Of a stretch of DNA of 64,000 nucleotides, positions 12,681-26,100 are shown in pieces. Positions within the stretch are counted from its first letter, which is position 1. Every line of letters begins with the position of its first letter. Location of the stretch: assembly GCA_023078555.1 (NCBI GenBank), contig CM041199.1:6763315-6827314 (forward strand). The letters run 5' to 3'. The position numbers and the translations under genes are program-made. The DNA comes from Ulva prolifera. Taxonomy: Eukaryota; Chlorophyta; Ulvophyceae; Ulvales; Ulvaceae. The notes below the pieces were generated by a model. That model was not told where the DNA came from. It ran no database searches and was given only the letters and a program-made list of their open reading frames with translations.

Positions 12681-15600
12681 AGGAATGCCCTGCGCAGCCG
12701 CCAGCAGCAGGTTCAGCAGCAGCGGCGTGTCGGGACCCGTCTGTGCAGCGAGATGCGCCGGGTCAGTGGCCGCCAGGGCGTCCTTGAGCGCAGCAATGGC
12801 CTCCCCCGGCCCCTCAGCGCAGCGCCGTGACAGCTCAGCGGCGTCCGCCAGGACAGCCGCAAAGTCGCCGCTGCGCTGTGGCTCCGCAGCTACGGGCCGC
12901 TGCTTCGACACGGCCGCAAGGAGCGCCTGCATGCATGCTGCCAACATGACAGGGCCGCTTCACGTGCGACCGCCCCGCCCTCAGGGCACGCTGTTGCCAT
13001 GGAGTCCGTCACGCTGCTGCTGCCGCCCCGAGTTGCGGTGCTTTCAAGGGCCGCGACAGCTTAGCCGCAAGTACAGGCTACATCTGTACAATCTAGCCCG
13101 GCTAGCTTGCATGCATGTTGCAGCATGGGCGTGTGCCGAGCGTCTTCTGCAGTCGGCGGAGCCGCCCGGAGCCGCACCTCGGCGAGGTAGTCTGCGTCGA
13201 GGGTGCCCTGCAGCGTCTCCTCGACGGCCGCGACATACGGGTTGCGTGCACGCTCCTCCTCCACCTTCCTGTCCAGATCCTTGACGTGCGCGCGCAGCTG
13301 CGGCAGCGGCATCGCGCTCGCCTCGAGCGCTGCCGATATGAGCGTATCCTGCACGCATATGCATGTGCATATGACAGGGGGAATCGGATCTACCATGCGG
13401 CTCGGAGGACTGCTGCCACTGCCACGGGCACTTGCTGCTCCTACGCTTGACAGGTGGCATCAATATTGCAGATCGCTTACACTTCATGTGTTTGATTGCA
13501 TTAGCACATGGCTGATGCGTCCAGCTGTAATGCATGCACCTGATGCATGCACCTGATGCGTGTCTGGTTAGTAAAGTAAAAAAGTAAATCTAAATTTACT
13601 GAGCCGTATCCTATTGGACATTGACAACTCCGAATTAACGGGACCACATATGCCGAAAGTGCCCAACAAGTCATTGTGACAGGCGAGTACTCCCAATTGG
13701 GAGCAACCGCGGTTGGCCAGCAGTTGTGCAGCATGCATGCATGCCCCTACATGTGCAAAGGATTTCTGCCGCACCTGGATTGCTTGGGTCTGCGCTTCCC
13801 AGGCGGCCTGCGTGGCGGCCTCGTCCTCTACTGGTGAATCCCAGTCTGCTGCCATTCCTGCAAGCAGAGGCGGCAGATGATATCTGCTTTGCGGCTCGGA
13901 CGGAGTGGACGGCGTGCCCGGGTTCCCAGGCGTGGCCCGGGTTTGCCAACAGTGAGCCAACAAGACATCTTCCATTAATGGAATTGTCACCTTGCCATGT
14001 GGGTCTGGGAGCTGGCTACACGTGGGGCGGACCATCGTGTTCATTCCACTCAGCCAATTGCATTTCATGCCTACTAGTGGTTTAGTAAACTTTACTAAGT
14101 ACTAAGTAAAGTTTAGTAAAGGCCTCCACCAGTGCACTGAAGTTTGCTACCTTGTGGCTCTTGACCTCATGCAACAATGACGATCTGCGTAGCGGCAGCC
14201 GATGGTCACACCTGGGAGGTCACACCCAGGAGGTTACACCCAGGAGGTCACACCTGGGAGGTCACACCCAGGAGGTCACACCCAGGAGGTCACACCCAGG
14301 AGGTCACACCTGGGAGGTCGCAGTCCGTGCCACCATCGGAGCTCCAGCTCTCCGAGTCGCTCAGGCAGTACATCCCGTCCCCTCCCGCGGTGTCCACCGC
14401 TGCTTCGAGCTGCGCGCCCTGCTTGCCTGAACCGCCTGAACCCGTGCCTGAGCAGCGGCCTTGCGGCACAGCAGCCCCTGCAGGCTGGGGGGTGCAACAG
14501 GCAAGAGGTCGACCGTCGGCATTTTCTGCACCGCCTGCACCAGCATGCAACGGCGGCTTGGGCTCAGTCACGTGCATCATGCTGCCAGGTGCAAGCCTCT
14601 GATTTTATATTCGGCCGGTCAGCCTCTGTATATACAAGTGGCCCTCATGGTTGGTGCGTTGTGGCTTACCATAGCCTGAAAATTGAACAAGCCGCGGTCA
14701 GCCCTTCGCCAGTCTTAAGGCTGCGTGTGATTGCTAAGGCCAAACGGCTTAACTATCACAGAAGAAATGCGCATCTGCATGCTCAGAACTCCAGTGCATA
14801 TGCAGTGTGGCAATCACTCGGCGGGGTGGCAGCGATGGAGACATGCCAAAGCATCAGAATCTGCTGCTCCGTACTGTGCGCATGATGCCCCGTGTATGCT
14901 CCCAGCACACAGAAGGCGCAGCACATGAAAGGCGAACGGAAGGCGCAGCACACGGATGAAGGTGAAGTTGTTCAAATTGGCTGGTGAGGGCTGGTGAGAC
15001 CGTGCTGGGCGAGGCAGGTGTACATGCGGCAGATCTTCGAGCCATGATCGACCCACCTGTAGGCTGTTTATTCTTGCCAGATGTTGTGCGCGTGGCCGCC
15101 GCTGCTGTGATGGTGGCGGGTGCAGCGTCTCCAGGCGCGCCACCGTTGATCAAGATCGGGGGCAGGCCATGCTCTTCCGGGAAGTTGAGCAGGGCCTTGC
15201 TGCATGCACGCGGCATAAGTCTGTCAAAGAAGCTGTCCAGATCTGGGGGTGACGCAAAAACAAGCTTGCTCATACTGTATGCTTGGCTGAGCCGGGCACT
15301 GTTGCCCCCTCAGAGGCATGAGGAGCACTGATGCAACAGCGGTAGTGGTGCTTAATGGCAACTTGAGCCGGGTTTGTACGGCTGTGTCGCAGTGGACACA
15401 ACTTGCTACCGGGTGCACATGTACATGTCTGGGGACACACCTGCCTTGTAGGGCATACGCGGCAGCATCATAAACGCGCGCCGCTTCTGCTGCGTCGGTG
15501 AAGTACCCTAAGCTTTTTTTCTTTTGTCCTTGAAGAATCTGGACCCGATATTTTCCAATCTCTTGCTTCCAGTAAACTCCGCGATACCCGCCACTCGTCC

Positions 15601-16086
15601 TGCGCGCGGTGGCCCGCTTGGCCCCCTGCGCCATTCCGCGGACCTCGTGGATGACGGCCTCAGCCGACATCGCTCGAATACGGGATCGGTCCGCGGAGGA
15701 CAGCGTACCAAAGTGCTCATTGGGGTCATCCGGAAACGCCTTGTACGATAGCCTACATGTGCGAGGGGGTGCGTGCCGTTACGTTGTGCTCTGTGCATCT
15801 GCAGATAAATTGGGCATACACGGCACGCGTCGGCGTGCTTAGTCTCAAGGTATGTCTGCAAACGTTTTCGAATGTGCACAGGCAAGAAAGGAATCACAAG
15901 TTCGGTCAACGCGCGACAGCGCTGCGACACCCCGTACTTGCCATGCGCGTTTGCAGCGTCTTCCCGAGTGGCGAACGCAATGCCGACAGAGGGCTGTTCG
16001 AGCGCGGAAGCCAGCTTGGAACATCTGTCTGATATAATTTTCCACCCTTTCCGGCGTGATTCAAAGCATAAATATTTGAATTCCAT
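12648..16086 (-). CDS. AP2-domain protein (putative transcription factor)
   Basis: Seven minus-strand exons join with consistent phase: 16086-15938, 15752-15441, 15199-15057, 14534-14310, 13857-13775, 13348-13082, 12926-12648 (485 residues). A canonical AP2 domain spans residues ~106-161: YRGVYWKQEIGKYRVQI, then LGYFTDAAEAARVYDAAA, with ALLNFPEE supplied across the exon 2/3 junction. A divergent AP2-like segment precedes it at residues ~1-60 (KGWKI, FATREDAANAHG, then KLSYKAFPDDPNE), so the layout is probably a double-AP2 protein. AP2 domains bind DNA, so nuclear action is expected from family knowledge. The remainder is Ala/Gly-rich (exon 4), acidic (DWDSPVEDEAATQAAWEAQ) and helical (LRAHVKDLDRKVEEERARN). 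The start may be an internal exon edge, with an upstream exon unseen. The exon 6 donor (GAT/GTAGCC) is weak, and the exact C-terminus is uncertain because of the 25-bp array. Confidence 0.8.
13570..13658 (+). repeat. Dispersed short repeat, copy 3
   Basis: This copy is very close to copy 1 (identical over GTAAATCTAAATTTACTGAG and most of the rest). It lies in intron 5 of the AP2 gene, opposite to the direction of transcription. Confidence 0.85.
14205..14316. repeat. 14-bp minisatellite, eight copies
   Basis: Eight units of GTCACACCYRGGAG (variants CTGGGAG and CCAGGAG). On the minus strand the unit contains the 5' splice site of AP2 exon 4 (CCAG/GTGTGA; exon end at 14310), so the array extends from the end of that exon into intron 4 and presents repeated copies of the donor. 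Confidence 0.9.
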
Positions 16087-17111
16087 CGTCGGACCGACCT
16101 GCTGCTCCCGTCAATTTCCTGACGTGCAAGTGGATGGCAATGTAGACATTTCGCCAGACAGACACGCAGACTGCGCATGCCGTGGCGTCAGCTTCCCATT
16201 GAATGTCGTGTATCAGGTCGTGTAGACATCGCGCATGTACATGTTCTGATCAGTACGACGGGCGTGTGCACGAACTTCGCAGGCGGGCCACAACAAACGT
16301 ATCTGCACACAACAACACTGCAGCGAAGAAGCATATACGCTGTTTCTTACAAAAGATGCATATACGCTGACAACTGAATGGTTTATATCGTCGGGGAAGT
16401 CGCATCGCATTAGCATCCACAACGTGGCCAAGCTGACATGCACTGGAGCACGCAGGATTGAGATCCGCGCGTGCCCCCGGGCGCAAAAATGCATCACCAC
16501 ATCAGACGTCCAGGCTTGACAGACACTGATCGGCCCCGTGTGCGTGCATGGGCGTCGGCGGTGCCGTGGTTGTTCACTCCGGCACATGCCCGACGGTGGT
16601 GCATGTGGTTCTCCGTACATAATTGTCTTGGCATGACGTAGCTAGTTGCTGGTGACATATGGACCTTCAAAGCAGTGCTTAGGATCGTCAAACTCACCGG
16701 CAGGCATGTCAATCTGGGGCATCCCACTGTCCCCACCGTGAGCTGACACGCACGCAGAAGCATTACGTCGCAGGGCGTGCAAGATAATCCCTTGGATTCA
16801 ATTGAACTCACGACAAACGAATCGCTGCCGATCCAGACGCGACAACAGTCGTTGTGCAGAGCGATCGAAATCAACATGCATGCAACGCAACGGGGTTTCT
16901 GGACATGGTGCGCGCTGTATGAGCCCTGCTCCTGCAGGACCTTCAATTTCATCGTATGAGCAAGTGCACTGGTCGAAAGCCGGCTGGCGCATGCTGTCCT
17001 GGGCCTGCGCAACATCTAGCCCAGAGACGACGAATGTATGTTGCATCCCAAGCCGCTGTCGTTTCGCGGGTCGCCTGGAGCGAAGGCTAAAGCCGATTAA
17101 AATTCACGACG
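16087..17111. promoter_or_regulatory. Divergent intergenic region
   Basis: About 1 kb separates the minus-strand AP2 gene from the plus-strand gene starting at 17112, so the promoters of both are expected here. I could not place a convincing TATA box or initiator. Undetected 5' exons of the AP2 gene could also lie here. Confidence 0.35.
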
Positions 17112-20100
17112 ATGTTTCTGTCTGATTTTGGGAAACCTTCTGTGCTTGAATCTTCGCCTGAGGCCGACAACCGCTCCGGCAGCGATCCTCCGCTGGCGCC
17201 CACAGCGAGCAGAGTGCAATTCGGGCAGGTTCCTGCCTACAGTGCCTCTGGAAGAAATGCAGCTTCACCCGGAAGAAGTGGCTCGTACCACGCTTCGACT
17301 GCGCGTGGTTTTTCGTTGGTGGGTAAAAGCTTCAAAGCCAGCTCCATCAGCGCAAAACTTCAGACTGCAGACCTCCTCTCCGCGACTTCCATCATCTCGC
17401 AGGCTGCTTCGGTTGATTCCGTTCCTCAGACCCGGGATGTGTTGACCGGGAGCCATGCACCGTCGAGTCGATCGGCTCGGCAGCGCTCGCAGGTAGCAGC
17501 TCTGACCCATGCAGCCAACTAATGGCCTCGCAATTTCGCAGAGATTACGCATAGGGTGTCATGTTGTCCATGTCGTGTTCTGTAGGCTACGTCGCGAGCC
17601 CCATTGCGCTCCCCAAGCCGTAACCTGAAGGCTACCTCTGTGGTCACATCACAGGCCCGTGCGAGCTCTGGTCCACCGCCACTGGCACCATCACTGACAG
17701 GATCCAGGACAGCGGCCAACATTACAGCAGAGCATGCCTTGCCTCACAAGCACCAGAAGGCGTCAGTGCTTGGCTGGCCGAATTCGGACACAAAGGATGC
17801 ACGGAGGAGCACAGCAAGCAAAGACTGTCCGCCATGCGCTGCCTTTCAAGCTCCCACGCACACAAAGAGCCTGACCTCCTGTGTGGCTAATGGACGATCC
17901 CTGAGTCACAATGTCCCAGCTGATGCAACAACCGCTGCCACGAAGGCGCACCCAGGTTTGTCAAGTGCCGTTTCTGCAGCTCAAACGCCACGACCTCGAA
18001 GACCTCCTGTGATGCAAGGGAAGCTCATCACCCGAGCAACGCTCGCAGACGCAGAAATCTCACCAGCCCGACCCGGGAAGGCCCGCAAATTCCTGCTGGA
18101 GCGCCTCCGCACCCACCTACAAACCGCAGCCGCAGCTGCGGCGGAGGCATGGGCTGAGGGGCTGGCACAGTATGAAGACGATGCAGCAGCGTCTGCTGCC
18201 GAGCCTCCTCCACAAGCAGGCAGTCAGCAGGTGTCTAATCCATTTGCTGCTGGTGGGGCTGGTAGCCGCCCCAGGCCCGCCTGGGGAGATCACCCTGGCC
18301 ACTTGCCAGGCCTCAGCAGTGCACCTGATGAAGGTGAGCCAGGCAGTGCAGGCCTGGCTCCGCCGGGGCGGCCTCCTGCTCTGCTTCCTGCAACAGCTGC
18401 AGGGCGACAGGGGCAGCTGGCCAACAGCGCCGGACGGCGAGGCGACGAATCGTCCGTGGCGATGTCACTTGCTAAGAGGCTCTGGGTCGCAGAGCATGTA
18501 CTGTCTGTGGAGACTGAGTGGCAGCGGTGCGCCAACGCCATCTGTCACTGTGCCCTCCCTCCCCCCTGGTGATGCAGCCTGGCACAGCCATACGTGCACC
18601 AGCCCCAGCAACGTGACTGGTGTGTGGCCAGAGGCCAGGCTCCACATTGTTTGCAAGTATCAGGCGTCTCAGGCACACTGTCGACAATTTGTTTCATCGT
18701 GCTCTCATTTGCCTCTTTTGTGTATGCTACGCGCTCACTGGGTGCACTGTTGTTCGGTGATCCAGTATGCCCACCTTAATCAGGCGAATGGATTCACTGT
18801 GGCACAAGCAATGCATGTCTGAAGCAGGCCTGGCACACTTGCTTCACGAGCTGGCCACCTGATCACCGGTCTTCTGGCCGACCAGGCCATGCTGGCATGC
18901 ACTCACGATGCCAAACCGCCAGGCACCGGCCTGACGCCACGCTCGGTGTCTGAGAGCCCGTGTGGCGTGCAGGAAGCATGCGCTGCAGCACATGGACGGA
19001 GCAGCGGCCATGGACGCCATCAGCATGCTGCGCAGTGCACGCCGCGCCGACCCGGCGGACAGCGTTGGGAAGGTACGGGGCCACCCACCCTCTGCCTGCC
19101 TTGACACTCTGTTCTTCCGCCCCGAACGTGTGGTCGCTGTTGCTTGGTTCTACATGCTGCCTGTGTCATCACAGTCTGGCAGGGCACTTATATGTGTGCA
19201 CACTTGGTTTCCAGCAGCAGCGCTGTCCGCGAGCTTGTTGAGTATGTCAACTAATTAAGGCAGTGGACGTGGAATTTGTGCTTTGTGCTTGTGATGGCCA
19301 CTGTGTGCGGCACGCGGTCGGCATGCTTGAGCTCTCGCGCTGGAGGTGTAGCTGCTCACGTGCAGCGTGCCGGTCGCCTTGCTGACCTGCAAAGGTCGCA
19401 CTGCGCCTGGCTGATCCGCTGCCCCAACTCGTCACCCAGGTGCTGCATAAGCCAACATGTTGCATTTGATTCTGGGGCACGCACGCTCTCGTATCAGCCT
19501 ACGCGAGTGCATGCATCTGCGGCCAGGCTGGCACAGGCTGCCCTGCCTAAAGAAATCTACTGTGCTGCGCGATGGGGGTGCCAGACATGCGCCTGCGCCA
19601 CAGCGTCCACCCGCCAGGAGCAGCTCACACTCACAGCAACCTGCAGCGGGCTGAGGTTGCCGGACATGCGTCAGCGGCACAGCGTCAGGAGCAGCTCACA
19701 CTCACAGCGCCCTGTAGGCTGGAGGCCCCCGCAGCGACTCCGCAGCGTCCGCCTTTGACCTGTCCGCGGTGTACTCCGCGCTCGGCATCACGGGCGGCGG
19801 CCGCCCCGGCGCGGGCGGCAGCCCCCCGCACGCAGCCACGCAGCGCATCCAGTTCCTCGCGAGCTCCGTGATGGCCGCGCTCGACGGCTTCGAGGGCGCG
19901 GCCGGCCGCGGCTTCCCGCTGGCGCTGCCGGCGCTGCCGTCGGGCGCGGCGGCGCTGCTGCGCGCCGCGGCGGCGCAGCGGCTACAGGCGTTTGCGGCCA
20001 CCGGCCAGCACGTGTCGCACCTCGCGCTGGAGTCGCACTGCCTCGCGGTGCTGGACCCGGGGGCGGTGGACGCCGCTATCGCCGCCGTCGCAGCTCAGGT

Positions 20101-23100
20101 GCCGTGCCCCGTCCACCGTCCCCCCTTGGCCCGTCTATGTGCCACACGGACAGAGACGAGGTGTTGCATCGAAGCATGCATCACAACATCAGAGCCAGGG
20201 TCGTTTCTGTATGTCCATCAGCTGCAGTGTTGGGGCCATCTGGGATGTCTCGCTGTGGCTGCAAGGGCACACGCCACGAGAGGTGGCTGCTGCGCTCTGC
20301 AACGATATCTGCAGGGGACTCTCTCGATAATGTGTGCCCGACAATCTCAGCACCTCCGGAACGGCCGTGTCATTGTCATGAGGCGACATCAGGCACGGCA
20401 GCGGTGGCGTGCAGATCCCGTACCCGTGCAACGCGGTGGTGCCGGGCATGATCAAGATGAACATGGCGCGCTTCGTGCTGAGGCACGAGACGCAGGAGTG
20501 GCGCTTCGTGCTGAAGGACAACTGGATGACGGCCGCGACGCTGCCCGGCGGTGTCATCCAGGGCCAGCAGCTGTCCCCCATGGTGTGCACTTCAGCCACT
20601 GTCTGCATCTCCCACTTGCTCGACAGTTTGAGAATGTGGGGTTGAGTATGTGGGGTTGTGGTAGCTGCAACAGCCCGATGCGGGGTTGTGCCTCATGGGA
20701 TCTGTGATGTGCGTTGTTTCTTATGGGATTTGTGATGTGGTTCACTTGCTGTGAGGGCTGTGTTGGGGTGGGGGTTGTGGTTCCTGCTGATATGTGCTGA
20801 TGATGAGATGGTTTTACTCCACCAGGGTTTGCAGATTTTGTTGTGCAGGGAGATCTGGTGTTTTGTGGCAGTGTGAGAGGGTTGATGTCAAAGGGTGTCA
20901 CCCCCCATGATTGGGTCTGTGACATGTGAATGTCAAACAAAACCTGAGGCCTCTGGTTCATCAGCCACACATTGTTGTTCCACCAGAGGCCACCAGAGGC
21001 CACCAGAGCTCTCTGCAGAGGCTACTAGCTCTCCCTCAAACTCAACCTCCACAATGTTCTCACAGCAGGAACAGCAAATTCCCACGAACCACAGGGAGCT
21101 TCTCTGCTATTCTTTGCCCCTGGTGCACAGGAGGTGATTCGGATAGAACAATACAAAGGCAATAGCAGTCATGTCCACATGCGGGAAGTCAAGCATCTTA
21201 GTTTGTTGTGTGCAGGGGCTCGTGGGCATCATAACAGAACAAAACAAACTGTGCTGTCTTTGTCATCGTATGCCACAGCACATATGAAAGTTTGTATACA
21301 TTATGTACAGGAAGTGGTGGCCACCCTTTCAACATGTCCCATGAGGTACCTTTCAGTGCACATGCAACTGCCTGCGGACATGGCGTGCAGGAGGTGATGG
21401 GCATCCTGACGACGGCGTACGACATCTCGGGGCTCGCCGCCGCCGCCGTCGACGCCGAGGTCCGCGCCGACCACTCCGTTTTCCAGCTGGACCTCTGGCA
21501 GCTTCAGCGGGAGCTCGTGTTCGGCACCGCGTCCAGCCGCGGCGACAGCCGCCGCGCGCGCTGGATGGGGTCGGACGGCGACCCCGGGGACGGCGGGTGC
21601 GGTCGCGACTCATCATACACACCTGTGCAGCCGCCGCCCGCACGGCGGTGACTGCTTGTGTGAAATCAAGGCCTGCTCATGCATGACAGCCACCGCGCTG
21701 AGCAGGCGTGTCGACGTACACGGGCACGGGGAGGTTCACTGTTTTTAATACCATGACTGTGGTAGCTGTCATGCAGAGCCGATTCATCAACGCTGCCGCG
21801 CAGACACATTTCTGCGTGGTGGAGGGGCGGCGTGTCGACATCGGTGTGCATGCCCAGCATGCACCTGTGCAGGGCATCATCCCATGCACACATGTCCACC
21901 AATTGCCCGAAGCGGCCGACGTGAGCGGTGACATTGCGGCAGGCGCTGACGTGGCGCCAGTGCAGGTCGGAGGGCGGGGACGCAGCCGCGCGCGCCGGGA
22001 GCGACGCAGACGATGCCGCAGCAGTGGGGGAGGTGGCGGAGGGGAGCAGCGACGGCGGCGGGAGTGCAGAGGGGCTGGGGGCGGCCGCGAGCGTGTGTGT
22101 GGACGTGGCCGCCACGCACCCCCTCGCCGGCACCATCTTCTTTGACCAGTTCAAGGACACAGGCGCGACTCCGCGACACTGCGGCGGCGCCGCTGCTCTA
22201 CTTCTGGGCTGAAGTGGCGCCGCTGTTGTAGCTGTTGTAGTGTGGGCTGCCTTGTCCGGCACATGGTCTCGCAGATGCTCCTCGCCGTGTGCACCTCTGG
22301 GCTCGGCAGCATCGGCGCTGTGCGCAGCCATGTTTGTTTCGCATGCATTCTCTGCAGCCACGGTTGTTTGAGTGCAAGGTGCAGGGTGCAGGGTGCTGGA
22401 ACCCTCACAGCGACCCTCTCGGTGTGAGGGGGGGCAGCCCTTTGCCGCGTCACGCTTTGATGCGGGGCTCGAGGAAGGCGACTCCCAGCTAGCCCGGTGT
22501 AAGTCCTGTGTGGATGCGGATTGGGTGACCGCTGCTCTGCTGACTCATCGCTGACTCATCGCGGACGTTGTGCCGCACCGCTGAGCGTGGCCCCTGCTTT
22601 TCAGGCCACACGATCGAGCGCCGGCGGAGCCCCGGTGGCCACGTGATCGAGGAGCTGCGAGACGCGAGCGGGCACCTCCTCGCGATCGCTCTGCCGGAGT
22701 GGGACCCCGTCACGGAGCAGTACATGCGGAAGGTACGTGTCTCATGCTCTCTCTTATGGCTGTTGCCATTGCACTGTCAGCGATGCCTGACATGGACCCG
22801 GCGTGCAGCCTGTGCATGCATGGCGCGTGCGTCGTCTGCACCGGACAGTCCTGATTCCTGATCCAGATATCTGTCGCTGCTTTGGTTTATGCACCAGGTG
22901 AAGCGGTCGTGGATATTTTTGGCGGGTTGCACAGCAGGCACGACCGAATCTAATCCTGCTTCATTGTGCGGCCGGAAGATGATACGAACGCCTGCACCAG
23001 TGACATGTGCCCTGTGTTGGATCGTTAACCCCATTCGAAATAAGCATTTGCTGAGCTTGGGGCGCAGCTCCATGATGAGCACGGCTGGGCAAGCATGCTC

Positions 23101-26100
23101 AAGTGTGGCTGCAGGTGCACCGCCTGGACAACGCCGTCCGCGTCTCGGTCAAAACGCAGCCGCACTGGCTGCGTGCCCGGCCGGATGAACAGCCACATGC
23201 GTCGCCGGGTGGCCCCGCCCTCTCCGTAGGAGTGCTCGACAGTGTGGCGGCCGCCACCGGACCTGATGGAGACATCGCTGTCGGCACTGCCTCCACATCA
23301 TCACCTGTCATCCGCGCTGAGTCCGCCGGCGCAGAGGATGCTGCGCCCCTGGTCCTGGGGGGGGCGGCTGTTGCTGGTGCGTGCCTTGGTACTGAATCTG
23401 GTGTGGCACTGTACCTGTGACATTCCTTAGCGGTGTGCCTGGTGTTGATCTGTGGCAATCCACTATACTAGATTGAATCCATGACCCCCCCTCCGCCCAT
23501 GTCGCAACACATTGCCACAGCACAGTGCGTTCAAGGTATGGCGACGCCGTAACCAGGGCCTCGCCGAGGCTGGAAGGCACTGGAAGGCACTGGAAGGCAC
23601 TGCACACCGCAGAGCAGCAGCAGCGCTCCCCCCCGCGGGTCGACTAAGCACAGTAGCTCCTTGGTTCAGGGTGTGGAGACGCTGGAGAGGGCGCCCGACA
23701 CGCGGGCGCCGCCGCCACCCCGGCCACCAACACCACCAGCCCCGCAGCTCGCAGGGGCGACGCTCGGCAGCCAGAGGAGGGGCGTGGCAAGAGCACGAGT
23801 GCGGGGCGGCGCGCCGGTGATTCGGCAGTCACGCTGGACAGTTCCGAGAGTGGCTCGCGAGGCAGCCCGGGCATGCATGATGGAGACGTCACAGAGCACG
23901 AGGTCTGCGTCGCGTGCTCAGTGTGTCAAGCGTGCCTAGGGTTCGACCTGCTTGTGACCCCGCATCTCTGACTCCACCTCTCCAGCGTCTCAGCGTGTAG
24001 GAGTACGCGGCGCAACGTTCTGTGACATCATCGAGCCATCTGCAGCTTTTGCGGTACGGTCTCAGAGATGCGGTGAGGCGCAGCACCGCACGGCGCAACG
24101 GCCTTGGTTGCGCATGGTCTCCATGAAAACCATCACGCGACGCATGTCCCTCTGTAGTGAGCAATCGCGCACGACATGCCCTCGGTGGCAAACAATGACA
24201 CGCCGCTGTGGTGTGGCGCAGGTGTTCTATGTGCCTGATGGTGCGGGTGGGTTCCTGGAGATCGTCGATGGCGGCGCCGGCTGCGGCGTCTGCACCGTCG
24301 CCTCCCTCGACGCCGACACTGCCGCACAGATGCTCTTCGGCAGAGCGGCCGCAGGCGGCGGCGGCACCACTGACGACGAGGGGCAGACTTTTGTGGGCGG
24401 CGGGGAGTCACCGTGGGCCACCGCCGGCGGCCGCGACGGCGGTGGAAACAGAAGCCACGGCCGCAGCATGATGTTCAGTGATGGCACGTCTGCGGGGATT
24501 CTTGATGGGTGCGTTCGGCGTACGTTTGCCCTGTGCCGCGCATGGCGCTGTGGCGTGCAGTAGGGTTCTCTTACTCCGTTGGTGTATGTGGTGCATGGAG
24601 CACATGCGTGCAGCGGTCGTTGCGAGACGGCACGGACCGCACTTCAAGCCGCTCTGCTCTGTGCAGTGCTTGTGCGAACTATAGCTGGCGCCCATGCGAT
24701 GCATGCGTATGACAACATGCATGTGACGACATGTATCTCGCAGCGTGCATCTCGCGGCATGTGCACCATGTGCAGGATACGGGCGACAGCGTTTGAGCAG
24801 ATTAGAGGGCAGGAAGCAGCCGCAGACGCGCTCAGCCAGTGGCTGCCAGATGGGGACGCCAATCGGGAGGCAAGCTACGGTGCCCCGCCACCAAGCTACG
24901 AGTCGGACATGCCTGACGTCCCGGCGGCTCTACCTGACTCCGGCAGCACCACCGGTGAGTCCTCCGAGGACCTCTCAGATGCGTCCCGGGACAGAGACGA
25001 GGTGCAGTTTGGGCTGCGGGCCCGTCGCCGCTCCAGCCACGTGCCGCAGGGTGCGATCGACGCGCCGTCACGGCGCGCGCCGATCAAGACCCTGCGGAGG
25101 GGAGCCCGGCCGGCGGAGGGTGCAGCGGGAGCTGGCGGCGGCGGGGGCGGGGACGTGGCTAGCAGCGCGTCCACGGATGCCGTTGGCGCGGAGGGCGCGG
25201 GTGTGCTTGGGGATATGCACGGTGGCGGCCCGCAGGCTCGCGGCCGACCCGGCCGGCATGTGTCTAGCAGCCAGGGTGCAGTGCGGAGGGGATCTGGAGG
25301 CGGGGGCGGCGCGTCCACAGGGGGCGAGCTTCCCGCACTGCGCCCTCACAGAGCTGCTGCTGGGGTGTCTGAGGAGGCGAGTGACGTGGGCGGTGCTGCA
25401 GCGGAGGCTGCAGGTGGCGAGGGCGGGAGCAAGAAGAAACGGCGGGGGCAGGCGGAACGGGGGCCAGCGCGACGGGCGGGTGCGGGGAAGGCTGGGCAGA
25501 CGGAGCATGCGAGCAGCAGTGGCACCAACGGGGGGAGAACACGGACTGTGGACGCGGCTGCGGTGCAAGGGGGCAGCGTCGGCGGGTTGCACCGTGGCGG
25601 CCGGGGTGCTGCTGTTCCTGGGAGGCATGGGTTGGAAGTGAGCAGGTCAGGGAGCGCTGTGAGTGAGGGCACATGTGGTAGCTGGGACGAGGCGAGTCGA
25701 CAACACCTTGGGGAAGAGAACTCGTCAGACTCTGGATCTGGATCTGGAACGTGGTCGCAACCTGGACGAGAGCAAGGCAGTGTGGGCCATGGTGATGGAG
25801 AGGAGAGCACATTGTCCTGTGAGAATTTGGGAGCGCAGTCTGTGACGAAGCGCAGGGAGAAATTGGATTACCGGGAAGGAGGTCACAAGACACAGGATGA
25901 GCAACAACGAAGAAGCAGGCACCGAGGTGCATCCAAGTCTGGTACGAACCATGGGCAACGGAAGGACGCAGGTGGTGGAGGAAATGACTGTGAGGAGCGG
26001 GTCTCTCGTGGTGGCAGGGTGACTGCCGGCAGGAAACAGGGCGGCGAACAAAAGGAAGGTACGCGAACGATCCAGATACAATCAAAGGTTGGTACGTAGA

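Noticed and set aside
14205..14316. Array considered as a coding repeat (GGHTQEVTPRRSHP pattern on +)
   Set aside because: The 14-bp period only stays open because three unit lengths equal 42 nt. The minus-strand splice model explains the location better.
19350..19445. Minus-strand exon-like peptide LGDELGQRISQAQCDLCR with a GTCAGC donor
   Set aside because: It lies inside an intron of the phase-consistent plus-strand gene and has no partner exon.
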